Shown here: in pieces, positions 9,135 through 19,273 of the stretch
Numbering within the stretch: position 1 is the stretch's first letter
Layout: each line of letters opens with the position of its first letter
DNA from: Agarilytica sp033852175
GTDB lineage: Bacteria > Pseudomonadota > Gammaproteobacteria > Pseudomonadales > Cellvibrionaceae
Reading direction: 5' to 3'
Length of the DNA stretch: 64,000 nucleotides
Assembly: GCA_033852175.1 (NCBI GenBank)
Contig: JAWSUY010000058.1
Location: 77,085-141,084, forward strand
Program-made: the position numbers and the translations under genes
The notes under the pieces: generated by a model
What the model was told of the DNA's origin: nothing
What the model saw: only the letters and a program-made list of their open reading frames with translations
Databases searched by the model: none

Positions 9135-11354
9135 ATGGACGCAGTAGTCGAAAAGTATGCAGTTGAACCCGAATCGCATCAGTCCTTAACGGTAAAAGAT
9201 CACTATGCCCTGAATATGTATGCGAGTATTTATTGCCTCTGTTTCTATATCTCACGATTAAGCCAAGTTGGCGGTCAAAACCTCGATCAAAATTTTCAGC
9301 GCTATCCGTTTTTAAAACAATATTTTGACCAGTCAACAAGCGTGATGCCAGATGGGTTGCGCTGGGAGGAAGGGTCGGATTGGTGGGCCGAAAAATTATC
9401 GGAAATGGAAGATGAGTCTCCTATCCAACTACCACTAGCCGCGTTGCGAGAGGGTTTGCACCTGAGCTTCGCCAGTAAAATGGCATTGATTCTGGCAGGG
9501 TTAGTCGAAGAGGATTCGCGTTTTGGTACTTTATTTTCCGATTTGCAACAGCCATTATCGGTACGCAGACCCATGCTGGAAACTTTGGGTCATATCGTTG
9601 TGGGTGAAAACATCGCTCAGGGCCAAAGCCCTTGGGATATTTGTTATCCGTTGATTCAGAGTGGAATAATGCATGCGGAAAGTACATTGGTGCCGCGTTC
9701 TGAATGGGTGCTAAAAGTAAATGCAGTTGTCTGGGATTTGATTCGTGGCAATCAACGAAGAGACGATGATGTAACGTGGGTTTTTCATTCGAAAGATGAT
9801 TTGCTCAATATGGATGCGCTAATTCTTACTGATGAGTTACACACGAAGGTTGCGGGTGTCCCTGAATTATTTCGTTCCAAGCGGATTAATACCTTGGTGC
9901 TTCGCGCGCAGGAAGGCAGTCACAGTGTTGATGTTTTTTCTGCTATTGCATCATCTCTGACTAAGAATCTAATTGTTGTCGATTTAACACTTGTCGGGGC
10001 GAAAGGGAATTCAGGGCCGGATAAAAAGACGCTTCCAGTCGATGACTCCTTTGGTATTTTATGTACAATTTTAAATGCCTTGCCGGTTTTTATTGTTGAT
10101 CTTGGTCCTGGTGAAACGTCGACGGTTCCTAAGCTTAAAGGGTACGACGGTCCCTTGGGGATGATTTTGGGTGAGGAAGGTGGTTTAGAAGGTAAGCATA
10201 CGGATACGATTATTACGCTGTCTTTACCGTTACTTAATCCAAGTTTACGCGCGTCGTTGTGGCGAAAGCATTTGGCTTTTTATAGTCCTCAGCCCTCATC
10301 AAACTCCCAAGATGTTCAACCTTTTCGGACGGTAGAGGATGTGGATCGGATTGCGACTCAATTTCGTTTGCCTGGTGATTATATTCGTCAGGTGTCTGAG
10401 ATGGCGGTGAACAATGCGTCTTTGGAAAAACGGTGTCGTATTGATCTCGCGGATATTCGCTTGGCGAGTCGAAATTTGAATCGGCAGAAGTTGGATATGT
10501 TGGCTGACCCTTTGGATGCGAAGGGGAGTTGGGCGCATTTGATTTCGGTGGAGTCTACGGCGGAGAAGTTGGATGAGTTACAACAACGGTGTTGTTATCG
10601 GGAGCAGCTGTTAAATAACTTGGGGCCTGCGTTTAAAAACTCTTCTAATTGTGGTGTTCGTGCTTTATTCACGGGACGCAGTGGTACGGGTAAGACGTTG
10701 GCTGCAAAGATTTTGGCAGCCGAGGTGGGCATGGATATTTACCGTGTCGATTTGGCGTCGATTGTGAATAAGTATATTGGTGAGACGGAGAAGAATTTAC
10801 ATAAGGTGTTAACGCGTGCAGAGGCTTTGGATGTAATTTTGTTGTTGGATGAGGGGGATGCATTGTTGGGTGCGAGGACTGATGTAAAGAGTGCGAATGA
10901 TCGTTACGCTAATTTGGAGACGAATTATTTGTTGCAGCGTTTGGAACATTATCAGGGTGTTGTTTTGATTACGACAAATTTGTCGGACAATATTGATAAG
11001 GCATTTCAGCGGCGTATGGATATTGTTATTCCGTTTTTTCAGCCGCAGTTGGAGCAGCGTTTGGCTATTTTTATTTTGCATTTGCCGGATGATCATTTGG
11101 TGGGTTCTGGGTATTTGGAGCGGGCTTCGAACTTTTGTGCCTTGATGGGTGGGCAAATTCGCAATGTGTGTTTGCATGCGGCTTTGGTGGCGTTGGATGA
11201 GGGTTCTCGTGTAGAGGATCGGCATTTGGATTTTGCGTTGCGGAGTGAGTATCGGAAGAATGGTGGGACGTTTCCTTTGGATGTGAATGAGTGTCGGGTT
11301 GAGTCGGATGGTGGCATGGGTTCGTTTGTTAATGCTTTGAGTCAGAATAGGTAG
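9135..11354 (+). CDS. eCIS AAA+ ATPase
   Basis: The C-terminal half is a clear AAA+ module: Walker A GRSGTGKT at residues 514-521 (ATG 9135 numbering), Walker B LLLDEGDALL near 569-576, a sensor-1-like TTNLSDN and an RRMD box. The N-terminal ~450 residues match the layout of Afp15/Pvc15-type ATPases, with a degenerate first ATPase-like region. In known eCIS this ATPase is needed for assembly or cargo loading. The ATG at 9135 was preferred over 9129, because the GAGG ribosome-binding site at 9124-9127 is 7 bp from the former and 1 bp from the latter. The protein is 739 residues and cytoplasmic. Confidence 0.85.
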   Translation: MDAVVEKYAVEPESHQSLTVKDHYALNMYASIYCLCFYISRLSQVGGQNLDQNFQRYPFLKQYFDQSTSVMPDGLRWEEGSDWWAEKLSEMEDESPIQLPLAALREGLHLSFASKMALILAGLVEEDSRFGTLFSDLQQPLSVRRPMLETLGHIVVGENIAQGQSPWDICYPLIQSGIMHAESTLVPRSEWVLKVNAVVWDLIRGNQRRDDDVTWVFHSKDDLLNMDALILTDELHTKVAGVPELFRSKRINTLVLRAQEGSHSVDVFSAIASSLTKNLIVVDLTLVGAKGNSGPDKKTLPVDDSFGILCTILNALPVFIVDLGPGETSTVPKLKGYDGPLGMILGEEGGLEGKHTDTIITLSLPLLNPSLRASLWRKHLAFYSPQPSSNSQDVQPFRTVEDVDRIATQFRLPGDYIRQVSEMAVNNASLEKRCRIDLADIRLASRNLNRQKLDMLADPLDAKGSWAHLISVESTAEKLDELQQRCCYREQLLNNLGPAFKNSSNCGVRALFTGRSGTGKTLAAKILAAEVGMDIYRVDLASIVNKYIGETEKNLHKVLTRAEALDVILLLDEGDALLGARTDVKSANDRYANLETNYLLQRLEHYQGVVLITTNLSDNIDKAFQRRMDIVIPFFQPQLEQRLAIFILHLPDDHLVGSGYLERASNFCALMGGQIRNVCLHAALVALDEGSRVEDRHLDFALRSEYRKNGGTFPLDVNECRVESDGGMGSFVNALSQNR

Positions 11355-11398
11355 TTTTTATAGATAAGTTGGGTTTAGTGGCTTCGAGTTAGATTGTT

Positions 11399-11500
11399 GG
11401 GAAGCGGAGGTTATGTATGAGACGCGCTCTAAATACGTCCATGTACGCTCGACCGCCGCATCCCTGCGGCGCACGGTCTCATACATAACCTCCGCTTCCC
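11399..11500 (+). repeat. Intergenic palindromic element, copy C
   Basis: It has perfect 25-bp inverted arms (11399-11423 and 11476-11500) around a 52-bp core with the family signature: GAGACGCGC, AAATACGTCCATGTACGCTCG, a CCGCCGCA/TGCGGCG mini-hairpin and ACGGTCTC. It lies 45 bp after the ATPase stop. Such a structure would form a very stable RNA stem between the ATPase and the cargo genes, so it may act as a processing or partial termination point. Confidence 0.8.
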
Positions 11501-11550
11501 CTATAGGCTGGTAACTTATTGGATTCTATTAATAAGAGGTTTCAAATTTT

Positions 11551-12582
11551 GTGCGTAAACGATTAGGCCGAAAGAAACGTGGACTTAAAAATGTTAGTGC
11601 GAATGCTAACGATGAATCGCGCGCGCCGGTTATTTCGAAAAATAAAGGGAAGAATGATTCGGATAGTAAATCTGATAAAGGCTCGGGGAAAGTCTCGGGG
11701 AAAGGCTCGAGGAAAGGTTCAGATAAAAGTAATGGCGCTTTTTATAATTTGGGACCAGCGTTGGCTATGCCGAATTTAAAAAGTGAGCGTGGGGGTAGTT
11801 CTAAGAATTTGGAAGAGGGTGAGGGTGGCACTAAAGCCACAGCGGGTGCGGCTGAAGGGGATGATGTAGCGCGTGGTGCAGCTGCTGGTGCGGAAATAAG
11901 GTCGGAAAACATTTCTCCGTTACCGAATGTAAGTGGAAGCGGCAGTCCGAAGTTTGGTGACGGTGAAGCGAATAGCGTTAGTTTGAGTGGTTTGACGCAG
12001 GGTGATTTTGATGGCGGTAGTTATTTTACAGAGAATGTTTCGGTGTCTGCGGGTGAGGGTTGTGGTAGTTGCAGTGATGCAGATCCGTGTGTTCTCGCTC
12101 AGGGGACGTTGGTGGCGACGTATGGGATGTCGACGACTGTGACCTTACCGAGTGTGAATGATTTTCCTGATTTAACGCCGTGTCAGCGGGTGGTTGTTCA
12201 GAATGCGATTGATACGGTTTTGGCACCGCATGAGCAACAGCATGTTGATGCGTTTAATCAGTATCGCGGTGTGGTACGTACACGTTTTGATGTGACGCTT
12301 TGTCGTAGTGCGTTTGATTCGACGATGGAGTCTATGTTTGATGCTCAAGAGGCAGTTCGTCATTCTTCAGCGCAGGCGGCGAGTGATGCTTTGGACCCGT
12401 TTAATTTTACGGTGGATATTGATTGTGAGGAGCCTACTGAAGTGCCGGGAGATTCTTCTGCTGAGGCTGAGGTTCCGGTAGAGGGTACCGAAGAGATTGA
12501 GGAGTCGTCTGTTGATTTAAGTAATGAATCTTCGGGTGATGTTGATGCTTCTACTAAACCGAATTCGGAGACTGTTTTTTGA
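11551..12582 (+). CDS. Putative eCIS cargo with HEXXH motif
   Basis: Translation begins at a GTG with AAGAGG upstream. Residues 1-60 are Lys/Gly/Ser-rich with GSGK-type repeats, and residues 62-65 read GAFY. Residues ~60-170 are low-complexity. A compact domain follows from ~170 to 295, with CGSC, then TPCQRVVVQNAID, HEQQH at 227-231 followed by VDAFNQY, and a conserved-looking C-terminal acidic tail. HEXXH plus this spacing resembles zinc metalloprotease families such as DUF922, so a protease-type effector is plausible. It lies between the ATPase and the main toxin, the usual place for cargo. The protease function is inference. Confidence 0.5.
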   Translation: MRKRLGRKKRGLKNVSANANDESRAPVISKNKGKNDSDSKSDKGSGKVSGKGSRKGSDKSNGAFYNLGPALAMPNLKSERGGSSKNLEEGEGGTKATAGAAEGDDVARGAAAGAEIRSENISPLPNVSGSGSPKFGDGEANSVSLSGLTQGDFDGGSYFTENVSVSAGEGCGSCSDADPCVLAQGTLVATYGMSTTVTLPSVNDFPDLTPCQRVVVQNAIDTVLAPHEQQHVDAFNQYRGVVRTRFDVTLCRSAFDSTMESMFDAQEAVRHSSAQAASDALDPFNFTVDIDCEEPTEVPGDSSAEAEVPVEGTEEIEESSVDLSNESSGDVDASTKPNSETVF

Positions 12583-12699
12583 TGTAGGGTGGAAAAGCCA
12601 AAGGCGCCTTCTATCGTTATCAGCCGTTTATTATGAGCAATTTATTTCGGCGGAATATGGTTTTAAACCGCGGAATATTTAAATAGTGCATAGCATTGA

Positions 12700-12877
12700 T
12701 TCAGTAATTAGTTCAGCGACACGCCGTACCCAAAGCACTCGCCTTGCTCGCGGGGCAGGCTCTAAATCCATCCATGGAGGCTCGGCTGTAGCATTCTCGA
12801 TCGCGTGCTCCTGCGCGATCTAATACAGCACATCCGTGTGCTAAATGCTGCAAACGGTCTCTGATCTAACCACTGAA
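12700..12877 (+). repeat. Intergenic palindromic element, copy D
   Basis: The 21-nt arms (12700-12720 and 12857-12877) are inverted repeats with four mismatches. The core is longer than in the other copies and carries GACACGCC, TCTAAATCCATCCATGGAGGCTCG, nested stems (GATCGCG/CGCGATC) and ACGGTCTC. It lies in the 490-bp gap before the DUF4157 toxin. The rest of that gap shows no gene. Confidence 0.65.
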
Positions 12878-13072
12878 CCCATGCTGCGATATGGTGCTGA
12901 ACTTTATTTAAAAAACACAACTATCTAGCTTCCACGGTCACCGGTGGGAACTCAATACTGGCTACGGCTTAACGTGAGTAAGATTAAAAATTAAAGTGAG
13001 ATAAAACAAAATTAGAGAAACAGGCATCAAATAAAGTAAAAACCCCAATTCACATTAACCAGAGATTTATAT

Positions 13073-16000
13073 GTGAGCACCGCTAAGGCCATATCCCCTG
13101 CGTCGAAAAAATCACAAAGTAGCAGTGATTATTCCTCCGGAAAAAATGCCAACCCTTCTTCTGTTAAAACCTCAGAAAGTTTTTCCTCGCCTGTCGTGAA
13201 TGGTATGCAGTCGGCGAACGCTTCCGTTGGTGCGTTCTATGCCTCCGCTCCGGTTGCGTCTGTTAGCCCTGCTATTCAAGCAAAATTAATCCAGAAAAAA
13301 GAAAACATATCTGAAGGTGCTGGTAATACTGAAGTGGACGGTGAGAATAACGCAGTTCAATTCGCCTGTGCTGAGTGCGATAGAAAAGGACAGAACGGCC
13401 CGGCGGGTGCAGAAAGTGTTGCGCCGGATGAAAAGAGTGGTGCAGTTGTGGTTCAGCAGGAACGTGCTGGTGAATCTTCTAGTGACGGTTTGGCGTCGGG
13501 GGCTGGTGATGCGGTTCAGATGTGGAGTTGTGGTGGCAATAAAAAACCAACATGTTCGATTCAGAAGAAGGATATTGATTCACCTGTTCAGTTTATGTGT
13601 GCAGAGTGTAAAAAGGAGTTGGAAGGTGACGACAAGCCTGTTCAGCTTATGTGTGCAGAGTGTGAAAAGGAGTTGGAAGGTGACGATAAGCCTGTTCAGC
13701 TTATGTGTGCAGAGTGTAAAAAGGAGTTGGAAGGTGATGACAATCCTGTTCAGGAGAACGGTTCAGATAAAGCTGAGTTGGAATCAGATGGTAATGTTTC
13801 GGGTTTAGATGATGCTGTTCAGATGTGGAGTTGTGGTGGTTATAAAAAACCAACGTGCTCTATCCAGAAAATGGAAGATGGTGCCGAGTCAGAAGCGTCG
13901 ACGGGGAAGGTGGCCGAAGAGTCAGATGCTGTTATTCAGGAAAGATCCAGTGGTGGTGAAGGGTCCCAACAAAACACGGGCAAAAATAATTCAGGAGATT
14001 CAACGTTAAGTGATGCTAGCTCAGGACTTAAAAATGCTCATGGAGCTTTGCCGCATTACGATTCGATTCAGTCTTCGTTTGGTCATCATGATGTTTCAAA
14101 TATTCGAACCGAGGTCGGTGGTTCGGCTGGGCGGGCGAGTAAAAAGATGGGGGCTTTGGCGTATGCGTCTGGAGATCGCATTGGTTTTCGTAACGCGCCA
14201 GGTTTGCATTTAGCGGCGCACGAAGCGGCGCATACGGTGCAGCAGCGTTCGGGTTTGAAGTTGCCGGGGAATGTCGGAACGCCGGGTGATAAATGGGAGC
14301 GTCATGCGGACAGTGTCGCGGATGCCGTAGTTGCGGGTCGGTCGGCGGAGTCTTTGTTGGATGATGTAGCGCCGGTTCCGAGTTCGTCTAGTTCTGCGGC
14401 TACAGTTTCAGCCCCTGGCGATTCAGTTGCGGTTGGTCGGGCTGTTCCAGCAAATGGTGATGGGATTTCGGGAGCAGCGGTCCAGCATCGGTTTACGTCG
14501 GGTGCTTCGCATCAGGTAGCAAGTTTGGAGTCTGATGAGGTTGACGAGGGCGGCGGTGCGGGTAGTGCGGGCACAGCTAAAGATGGCGAAGATGCGGGTG
14601 GTGAGGCTGCGGAAGCGGCGGCATCGGAGTCGACCGAGGCGGTAGCGGAGCAGGCGCCGAGTGATCCAGCTGCGGATTGTGCAAAGTCGAAGGGTGAAGA
14701 GAATTCGGCGGACCCAGCCAAGGATGCGTCTGCTGACGGGGGTAGTCAGGGTGAAGGGGCTAAGGCCGAAGCGGGTGGCAAGCCTGAGAAGGGACGTTGT
14801 TATGATCCCGGGTCTTCTGATCCACCCGAGGGTACTGAAAAGCCGAAGTCGGACGCTCCACCCAATAAGGTTGAGGAAAAGAGCAAGGTTACCTACGGCG
14901 ATTGGGTCGAGTCAGATGATACGTGTGAGTGCGCTGCGCTTGAGGCAGTGAAGAAAGGGGCGCCCGGTGCGGGTGAGTCGCAAGGTGCTGAAAAAGGCCA
15001 AACTGAGTCGGTATTGTCGACGCAGGTTGAAGGTGGTGCGGAAGGCTTGGATGTGGCTGCGGCGGCTTCAAGTGGTGGCAGTGATGCAGAGGTAAGCTCC
15101 TCGGACGAGATTGTCGAGAGTTCTAGTGAGGGTTCTGCTGAGGCGGCTGGAGGCGAAGGGGCAGGTGCGAAAGGCGGCGGTGATTCAACAACTGATTTTG
15201 GCCAGAACGAGAGTTCTCGCGATGCAGCAGCGGCAGGTTTTGATGCCGCTATTGCGAAAACCAGAAGAGTTCCAGATCGTGCAGCGAAGTTATCGAAGGG
15301 TTTGGATTTCTCTGCCCCGAAAACTGGTGGCGCAGCAGAAGAGGCCGCGCGTGCTAATTCTCTTGATCAAATTCGATCGTTTATGGTGAGTGCGTCGTCG
15401 CAGATAGACGGCGCGGTGTCATTCGTGAGCGATGAAGTGCCTGCGCGGTTCGGCAGTATTGCAGAGTCGGTTAAGGCCGGTATTTCTGCGTCAATGTCGT
15501 CTGAAAAAGACAGTATTTCAGCGCGTATTAACCGAGCGAAGGCAAAGGCACGGGGTAAAGCTTCAGATGCGCGCGGGGCGATTAATGCCTCGCACATAGC
15601 GAATGTTTCGCGAACGGTAAAAGAAACCGATGCGGCGATTGCTACATTGGGCAAGTCCTATGAAACTTCTTCTGCTGCGGTCTCAAAACGGGAATCAGCA
15701 GCGTTGGCGGAGATCAATAATCGCTTTTCGAAAGGTCGTACCGACCACGAAGGGGCTGGTACGAAATCGGCTGGTCTGGCAATTTCAACTGGCCAAGCAT
15801 GGGTAGATGCTTATGACGGATGTCGATCGGCATCTGGAAATAAAAATAAATATAACGGCGATGACGGGTTTTGGGATGGTTGCTTAACCGTTCGTCGTGC
15901 GAAAGCTCAGCAAGATGCGGCATGTAAAACGGCTAGCGGTACGGCCAGCAGTATGATTGAAATGTCGAAGAAGAAAGGCTTCGAACTGCGTAAAGATCGT

Positions 16001-19000
16001 ACCCAATATCGTTGTGCTGTGATCTCAGGTGCGGGTGAAGCACAGAAGGCTTTGGATACGGCATTCGAAAAACTGGTATCGGGTTTAGAAAGTGCAAAAG
16101 CCGGAACGGTCGCGGGTTTAGATCATACCCGTGATATGAGTATTACCTCTGTCGATGCAGCACTTAAAGGCAGCTTGAAAAGCCTCGATAAACAAAAACA
16201 CGAACAGAAGCAAGCCGTTAACGACGCGGGGTATGTTCAGCAGGTTGCGATAGAAGAGCAAGCGCATCAGGTCGCAGCCGGATTAGCGAATGGTGTTAAC
16301 TCGGCAATGGAATCACTGGAGCAAATGCTCGGTGATATTCGGGAAAAATTATTAGAGGGTGAAGGGCCTGCACCAGAGGAATTGAGTCAGGTTTTGACAT
16401 CGGCTGAAGAAGGTCTCGGCGGCGGTGTTGGCACTTTGCTTGATAAAATGCAGGAAGGGGCGAGTACTGGCGAAACCTCAATGTCGATGGCGGGCAGTAA
16501 TGCCGAAGGAGCCTTGCACGAGGTGACCACAGGCAACGCCACATTGGCCTCAAAATCTGAAAGTGATTTCGCATCACAAATGTCATCGTTGACCGGCGGC
16601 GCTACCGATGCCATGAATGGTCAGGCCGACAAGCAGGTTGCAAAAGCGAAGGACACGGCGATTAAAGGTTCGGAAAGCATGAAGCTGGTCGCAACCAAAT
16701 TCGAAGGTGCCACGGAACAAATTTATACCGCGGTTGATGGAGCGATTACGGCTTCATTAGCGGGGCTTAACAAAAACTTAAAAGTTGCTGCTGACGGCTT
16801 AGAGGGCAAGATTGCATCGGAAGCCTGGCGCGCAGCGTCAAAAGAGCAAGCGGCTTGGAAAGGCGTTGTCGCGATTGTTCTGATCATACTCGTCATCATT
16901 GCGTCCATCGCGTTAACGATTGTGACGGCTGGGGCGGGCGGTGTTCTCGGTGGCATATTAATCGGGGCGCTAATCGGCGCGGTCACAGCGGGGCTTATTC
17001 AAGTCATAAATAATTTAGCCTCTGGTGAAGAATGGGACAAAGGTTTAGTTGAAGCGGTTGTTATGGGCGCGGTTGGCGGCGCATTAGGTGGCGCCATCGG
17101 GGCGGGTGCAAATGGTTTGGCTCAAGCGGCATTGCAAGGCGCCGTTAAAGCGGGTGCCAGCACATTAACTCGTGCTGCTATTAACGTGAGCATCAACCTA
17201 GCTGGAGACATGATTGCCGAAGGCGCGACCCAAGCATTCGGCGCTGCCGCCTTTGGCCAGAAAATGAATTGGCAGGGCTTCTTCAGCGCAGGTCTTATGT
17301 CCTTCGCTTCAACCGCACGCGGTGGTGTTGCGGGTGCGCCAACACCGAAAGCCAATGGGGCGGTTCCGGCGCCAGCAGCCGGTACGCGTTTGGGTGTAGG
17401 AACGGATGCAGCTGTCGGGCTGGGTGTTGCTACAACTGTTGAGTTGGCCAATATCGCTGCAGGTGGTGAATTCGACGCGAAACGTTTTGCTACCGGAGCC
17501 GCTGGTGCAGCGGGTTCATCTCGTGGTGCATCGTTGGGTGCGAATAAAAGTCGCATAGCCAGTGCGGCGCCAGAAGTTTCAACGCCATCTACAACACCGA
17601 AAGTAACGGCGGATGTTGACGTGCCAGCGACAACACCGAAAGTGAATGCGGATGTTGATGCGCCAACCACTACGCCAAAAGTTACACCTGAAGTCGATGC
17701 GCCAACGACTATAGCGAAAACTACACCTGAGGTTGATGCACCGAGTACAACACCGAAAATTACACCCGAAGTGGAACCTCCAAGCACCCGAAAACCAACC
17801 GACACTGATACAGATTCCCCAGCTACCACGCGCAAACCAACAGACGCCGATACCGATTCACCGACAACCACACGCAAGCCAGGAGAATCAGAACCGGACG
17901 GTAGTGGTCAAAAACGTTCAGGTGATGATGTCGATGGCGCGCTACCGACTCAAAAACCAAAACCTGAAGTCGGTTCCACACAGCCCATTAACAAAATGAG
18001 TGATGCTGACGTCACTGAAATGACAAAAACTCCCGTCAAAGTGGGAGACGCCGATCATGAAACCTTTGTCAGTAAACCAAGCGAGAAAAAAGTTGAGTGC
18101 GGTATTTGTAGCCGTGCCTGTGGTCCGGTTAAAACCAAAATTAATGATATTGAAAATGTCGTTGCCAATAAGCAAAACGCTACAGATGCAGACGTAGAGC
18201 TCGTCGGTGGATTGCAGGGCGTGAAACAAAAAGTTCAAGAAATTGAAAGTCGTATCGAAGGAAAAATGCGAGAGGGTGTATACGAAGCCGGGGATAAAGT
18301 GATTACCCTAGCACGCGACATTGCCGTTGATTTTCAGGCTTTGGGTAAAAAACACAGTATCTTGGGTGATGCGATTAACGACCCTACTATTATAAAAAAT
18401 AACTCAGACAACTTTGCTCTTAGCGGAAAAGCGGGCGCAGTGGATGTCGATGCGCTGATCTTGTCGAACAAACTGGATACGGGTTCTAGTAAGGTTTTCG
18501 CGCTTGATGATTTTGGAACGATTAAAGCGACCATGAAACTGAAAGACGGCCAACAATGCGTTTACGTATTGAAAGGTCCAGACGGCGCAATCCTGAAAGT
18601 CGGTAAAAGCTCCGACGGTAATGTTGGTCAGCGTTTTGGTAAATACAAAAAAGCAGGGATTGAAACGGGCCAGAAGCTAGTCCTTGAGGTTATTCCGCTA
18701 AAAATGGAAGTGGATGGCCAGAAGCTAACGCAAACTGACGCGAGTGGAATTGAAACGGCGTTGCGTAAAGGCTTAGAAGGCGAAGGTCATATAATGCCGT
18801 GGGACAACACGCGGGATATGGGGCCGAATCATCCGAGCCGATTAGAGCGACCTGGAACGGGCGTGCCGTTTGAACCCATTCGTGGTAAGGCATATAAAAA
18901 TGATGAAGGAAAATGGCGTGTTTCTAACGAGCCTACGCATAAGTGGGTGAAGGGTGGTAATGTCGAGCCGGTTGACCCCAACTATGTGCCACCCGTTAAA

Positions 19001-19159
19001 CAGACAAAACCTGAGCCTAGTGTTTTAGAGCAGTTATACAAAGACCATAATGGGGATGTTACTAAGGTGAAAGAAGCCATTGCAAAAGACCATAATATGG
19101 ATCGATCGTTAAGTAACATCTACAAGTGGTTAAGAGACGCTGGTGTAACGTCAAAGTAG
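13073..19159 (+). CDS. DUF4157 polymorphic toxin with GIY-YIG-like C-terminus
   Basis: This 2028-residue protein starts at GTG 13073; the ATG two bases earlier meets an immediate stop. Residues 1-320 are disordered with GAFY at 53-56, three 18-residue CAEC repeats and two WSCGG/CSIQK repeats. Residues ~323-405 are the eCIS core domain DUF4157 with HEAAH at 383-387 and a following GTPGDKWERHADSVAD box. Residues ~405-760 are Ala/Gly/Ser/Glu-rich, ~760-1260 are helical, and ~1264-1312 are strongly hydrophobic. A 13-residue Pro/Thr linker repeat spans 1507-1571. The C-terminus has Cys pairs near 1680 and then a GIY-YIG-like nuclease: VYVL 1830-1833, KVGKS 1842-1846, Arg1854, Glu1894, PWDN 1909-1912. 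It is the likely main cargo. Confidence 0.8.
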   Translation: MSTAKAISPASKKSQSSSDYSSGKNANPSSVKTSESFSSPVVNGMQSANASVGAFYASAPVASVSPAIQAKLIQKKENISEGAGNTEVDGENNAVQFACAECDRKGQNGPAGAESVAPDEKSGAVVVQQERAGESSSDGLASGAGDAVQMWSCGGNKKPTCSIQKKDIDSPVQFMCAECKKELEGDDKPVQLMCAECEKELEGDDKPVQLMCAECKKELEGDDNPVQENGSDKAELESDGNVSGLDDAVQMWSCGGYKKPTCSIQKMEDGAESEASTGKVAEESDAVIQERSSGGEGSQQNTGKNNSGDSTLSDASSGLKNAHGALPHYDSIQSSFGHHDVSNIRTEVGGSAGRASKKMGALAYASGDRIGFRNAPGLHLAAHEAAHTVQQRSGLKLPGNVGTPGDKWERHADSVADAVVAGRSAESLLDDVAPVPSSSSSAATVSAPGDSVAVGRAVPANGDGISGAAVQHRFTSGASHQVASLESDEVDEGGGAGSAGTAKDGEDAGGEAAEAAASESTEAVAEQAPSDPAADCAKSKGEENSADPAKDASADGGSQGEGAKAEAGGKPEKGRCYDPGSSDPPEGTEKPKSDAPPNKVEEKSKVTYGDWVESDDTCECAALEAVKKGAPGAGESQGAEKGQTESVLSTQVEGGAEGLDVAAAASSGGSDAEVSSSDEIVESSSEGSAEAAGGEGAGAKGGGDSTTDFGQNESSRDAAAAGFDAAIAKTRRVPDRAAKLSKGLDFSAPKTGGAAEEAARANSLDQIRSFMVSASSQIDGAVSFVSDEVPARFGSIAESVKAGISASMSSEKDSISARINRAKAKARGKASDARGAINASHIANVSRTVKETDAAIATLGKSYETSSAAVSKRESAALAEINNRFSKGRTDHEGAGTKSAGLAISTGQAWVDAYDGCRSASGNKNKYNGDDGFWDGCLTVRRAKAQQDAACKTASGTASSMIEMSKKKGFELRKDRTQYRCAVISGAGEAQKALDTAFEKLVSGLESAKAGTVAGLDHTRDMSITSVDAALKGSLKSLDKQKHEQKQAVNDAGYVQQVAIEEQAHQVAAGLANGVNSAMESLEQMLGDIREKLLEGEGPAPEELSQVLTSAEEGLGGGVGTLLDKMQEGASTGETSMSMAGSNAEGALHEVTTGNATLASKSESDFASQMSSLTGGATDAMNGQADKQVAKAKDTAIKGSESMKLVATKFEGATEQIYTAVDGAITASLAGLNKNLKVAADGLEGKIASEAWRAASKEQAAWKGVVAIVLIILVIIASIALTIVTAGAGGVLGGILIGALIGAVTAGLIQVINNLASGEEWDKGLVEAVVMGAVGGALGGAIGAGANGLAQAALQGAVKAGASTLTRAAINVSINLAGDMIAEGATQAFGAAAFGQKMNWQGFFSAGLMSFASTARGGVAGAPTPKANGAVPAPAAGTRLGVGTDAAVGLGVATTVELANIAAGGEFDAKRFATGAAGAAGSSRGASLGANKSRIASAAPEVSTPSTTPKVTADVDVPATTPKVNADVDAPTTTPKVTPEVDAPTTIAKTTPEVDAPSTTPKITPEVEPPSTRKPTDTDTDSPATTRKPTDADTDSPTTTRKPGESEPDGSGQKRSGDDVDGALPTQKPKPEVGSTQPINKMSDADVTEMTKTPVKVGDADHETFVSKPSEKKVECGICSRACGPVKTKINDIENVVANKQNATDADVELVGGLQGVKQKVQEIESRIEGKMREGVYEAGDKVITLARDIAVDFQALGKKHSILGDAINDPTIIKNNSDNFALSGKAGAVDVDALILSNKLDTGSSKVFALDDFGTIKATMKLKDGQQCVYVLKGPDGAILKVGKSSDGNVGQRFGKYKKAGIETGQKLVLEVIPLKMEVDGQKLTQTDASGIETALRKGLEGEGHIMPWDNTRDMGPNHPSRLERPGTGVPFEPIRGKAYKNDEGKWRVSNEPTHKWVKGGNVEPVDPNYVPPVKQTKPEPSVLEQLYKDHNGDVTKVKEAIAKDHNMDRSLSNIYKWLRDAGVTSK
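13583..13744 (+). repeat. Three 54-bp tandem repeats (CAEC motif)
   Basis: Three head-to-tail 54-bp units, at 13583, 13637 and 13691, encode PVQ-x-MCAEC-x-KELEGDD-x. The units are nearly identical at nucleotide level, which points to recent expansion. Flanking copies of a second motif (AVQMWSCGG...KKPTCSIQK) begin near 13511 and 13816. Each unit carries a CxxC pair. Confidence 0.9.
17591..17785 (+). repeat. Five 39-bp linker repeats in the toxin gene
   Basis: Five 13-codon units encode TTPKVTxxVDxPx variants (residues 1507-1571 of the toxin). They are followed by RKPTDxDTDSPx units. They form a flexible Pro/Thr/Asp linker between the hydrophobic part and the C-terminal nuclease-like domain. 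Confidence 0.85.
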
Positions 19160-19273
19160 ATGAAAATCGCCCGCTAATCGTTAAACTAAAGACGATTCAA
19201 TAAAATTGAATGCAAACTATTATCGACGACAATAAGTTACACCTAAAACCGAAAGTAAACTAAAAAGCAGAAT

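Noticed and set aside
17122..17877. 251-aa frame on - strand
   Set aside because: Antisense to the repeat linker of the DUF4157 toxin; low complexity Val/Ser pattern produced by the repeat.
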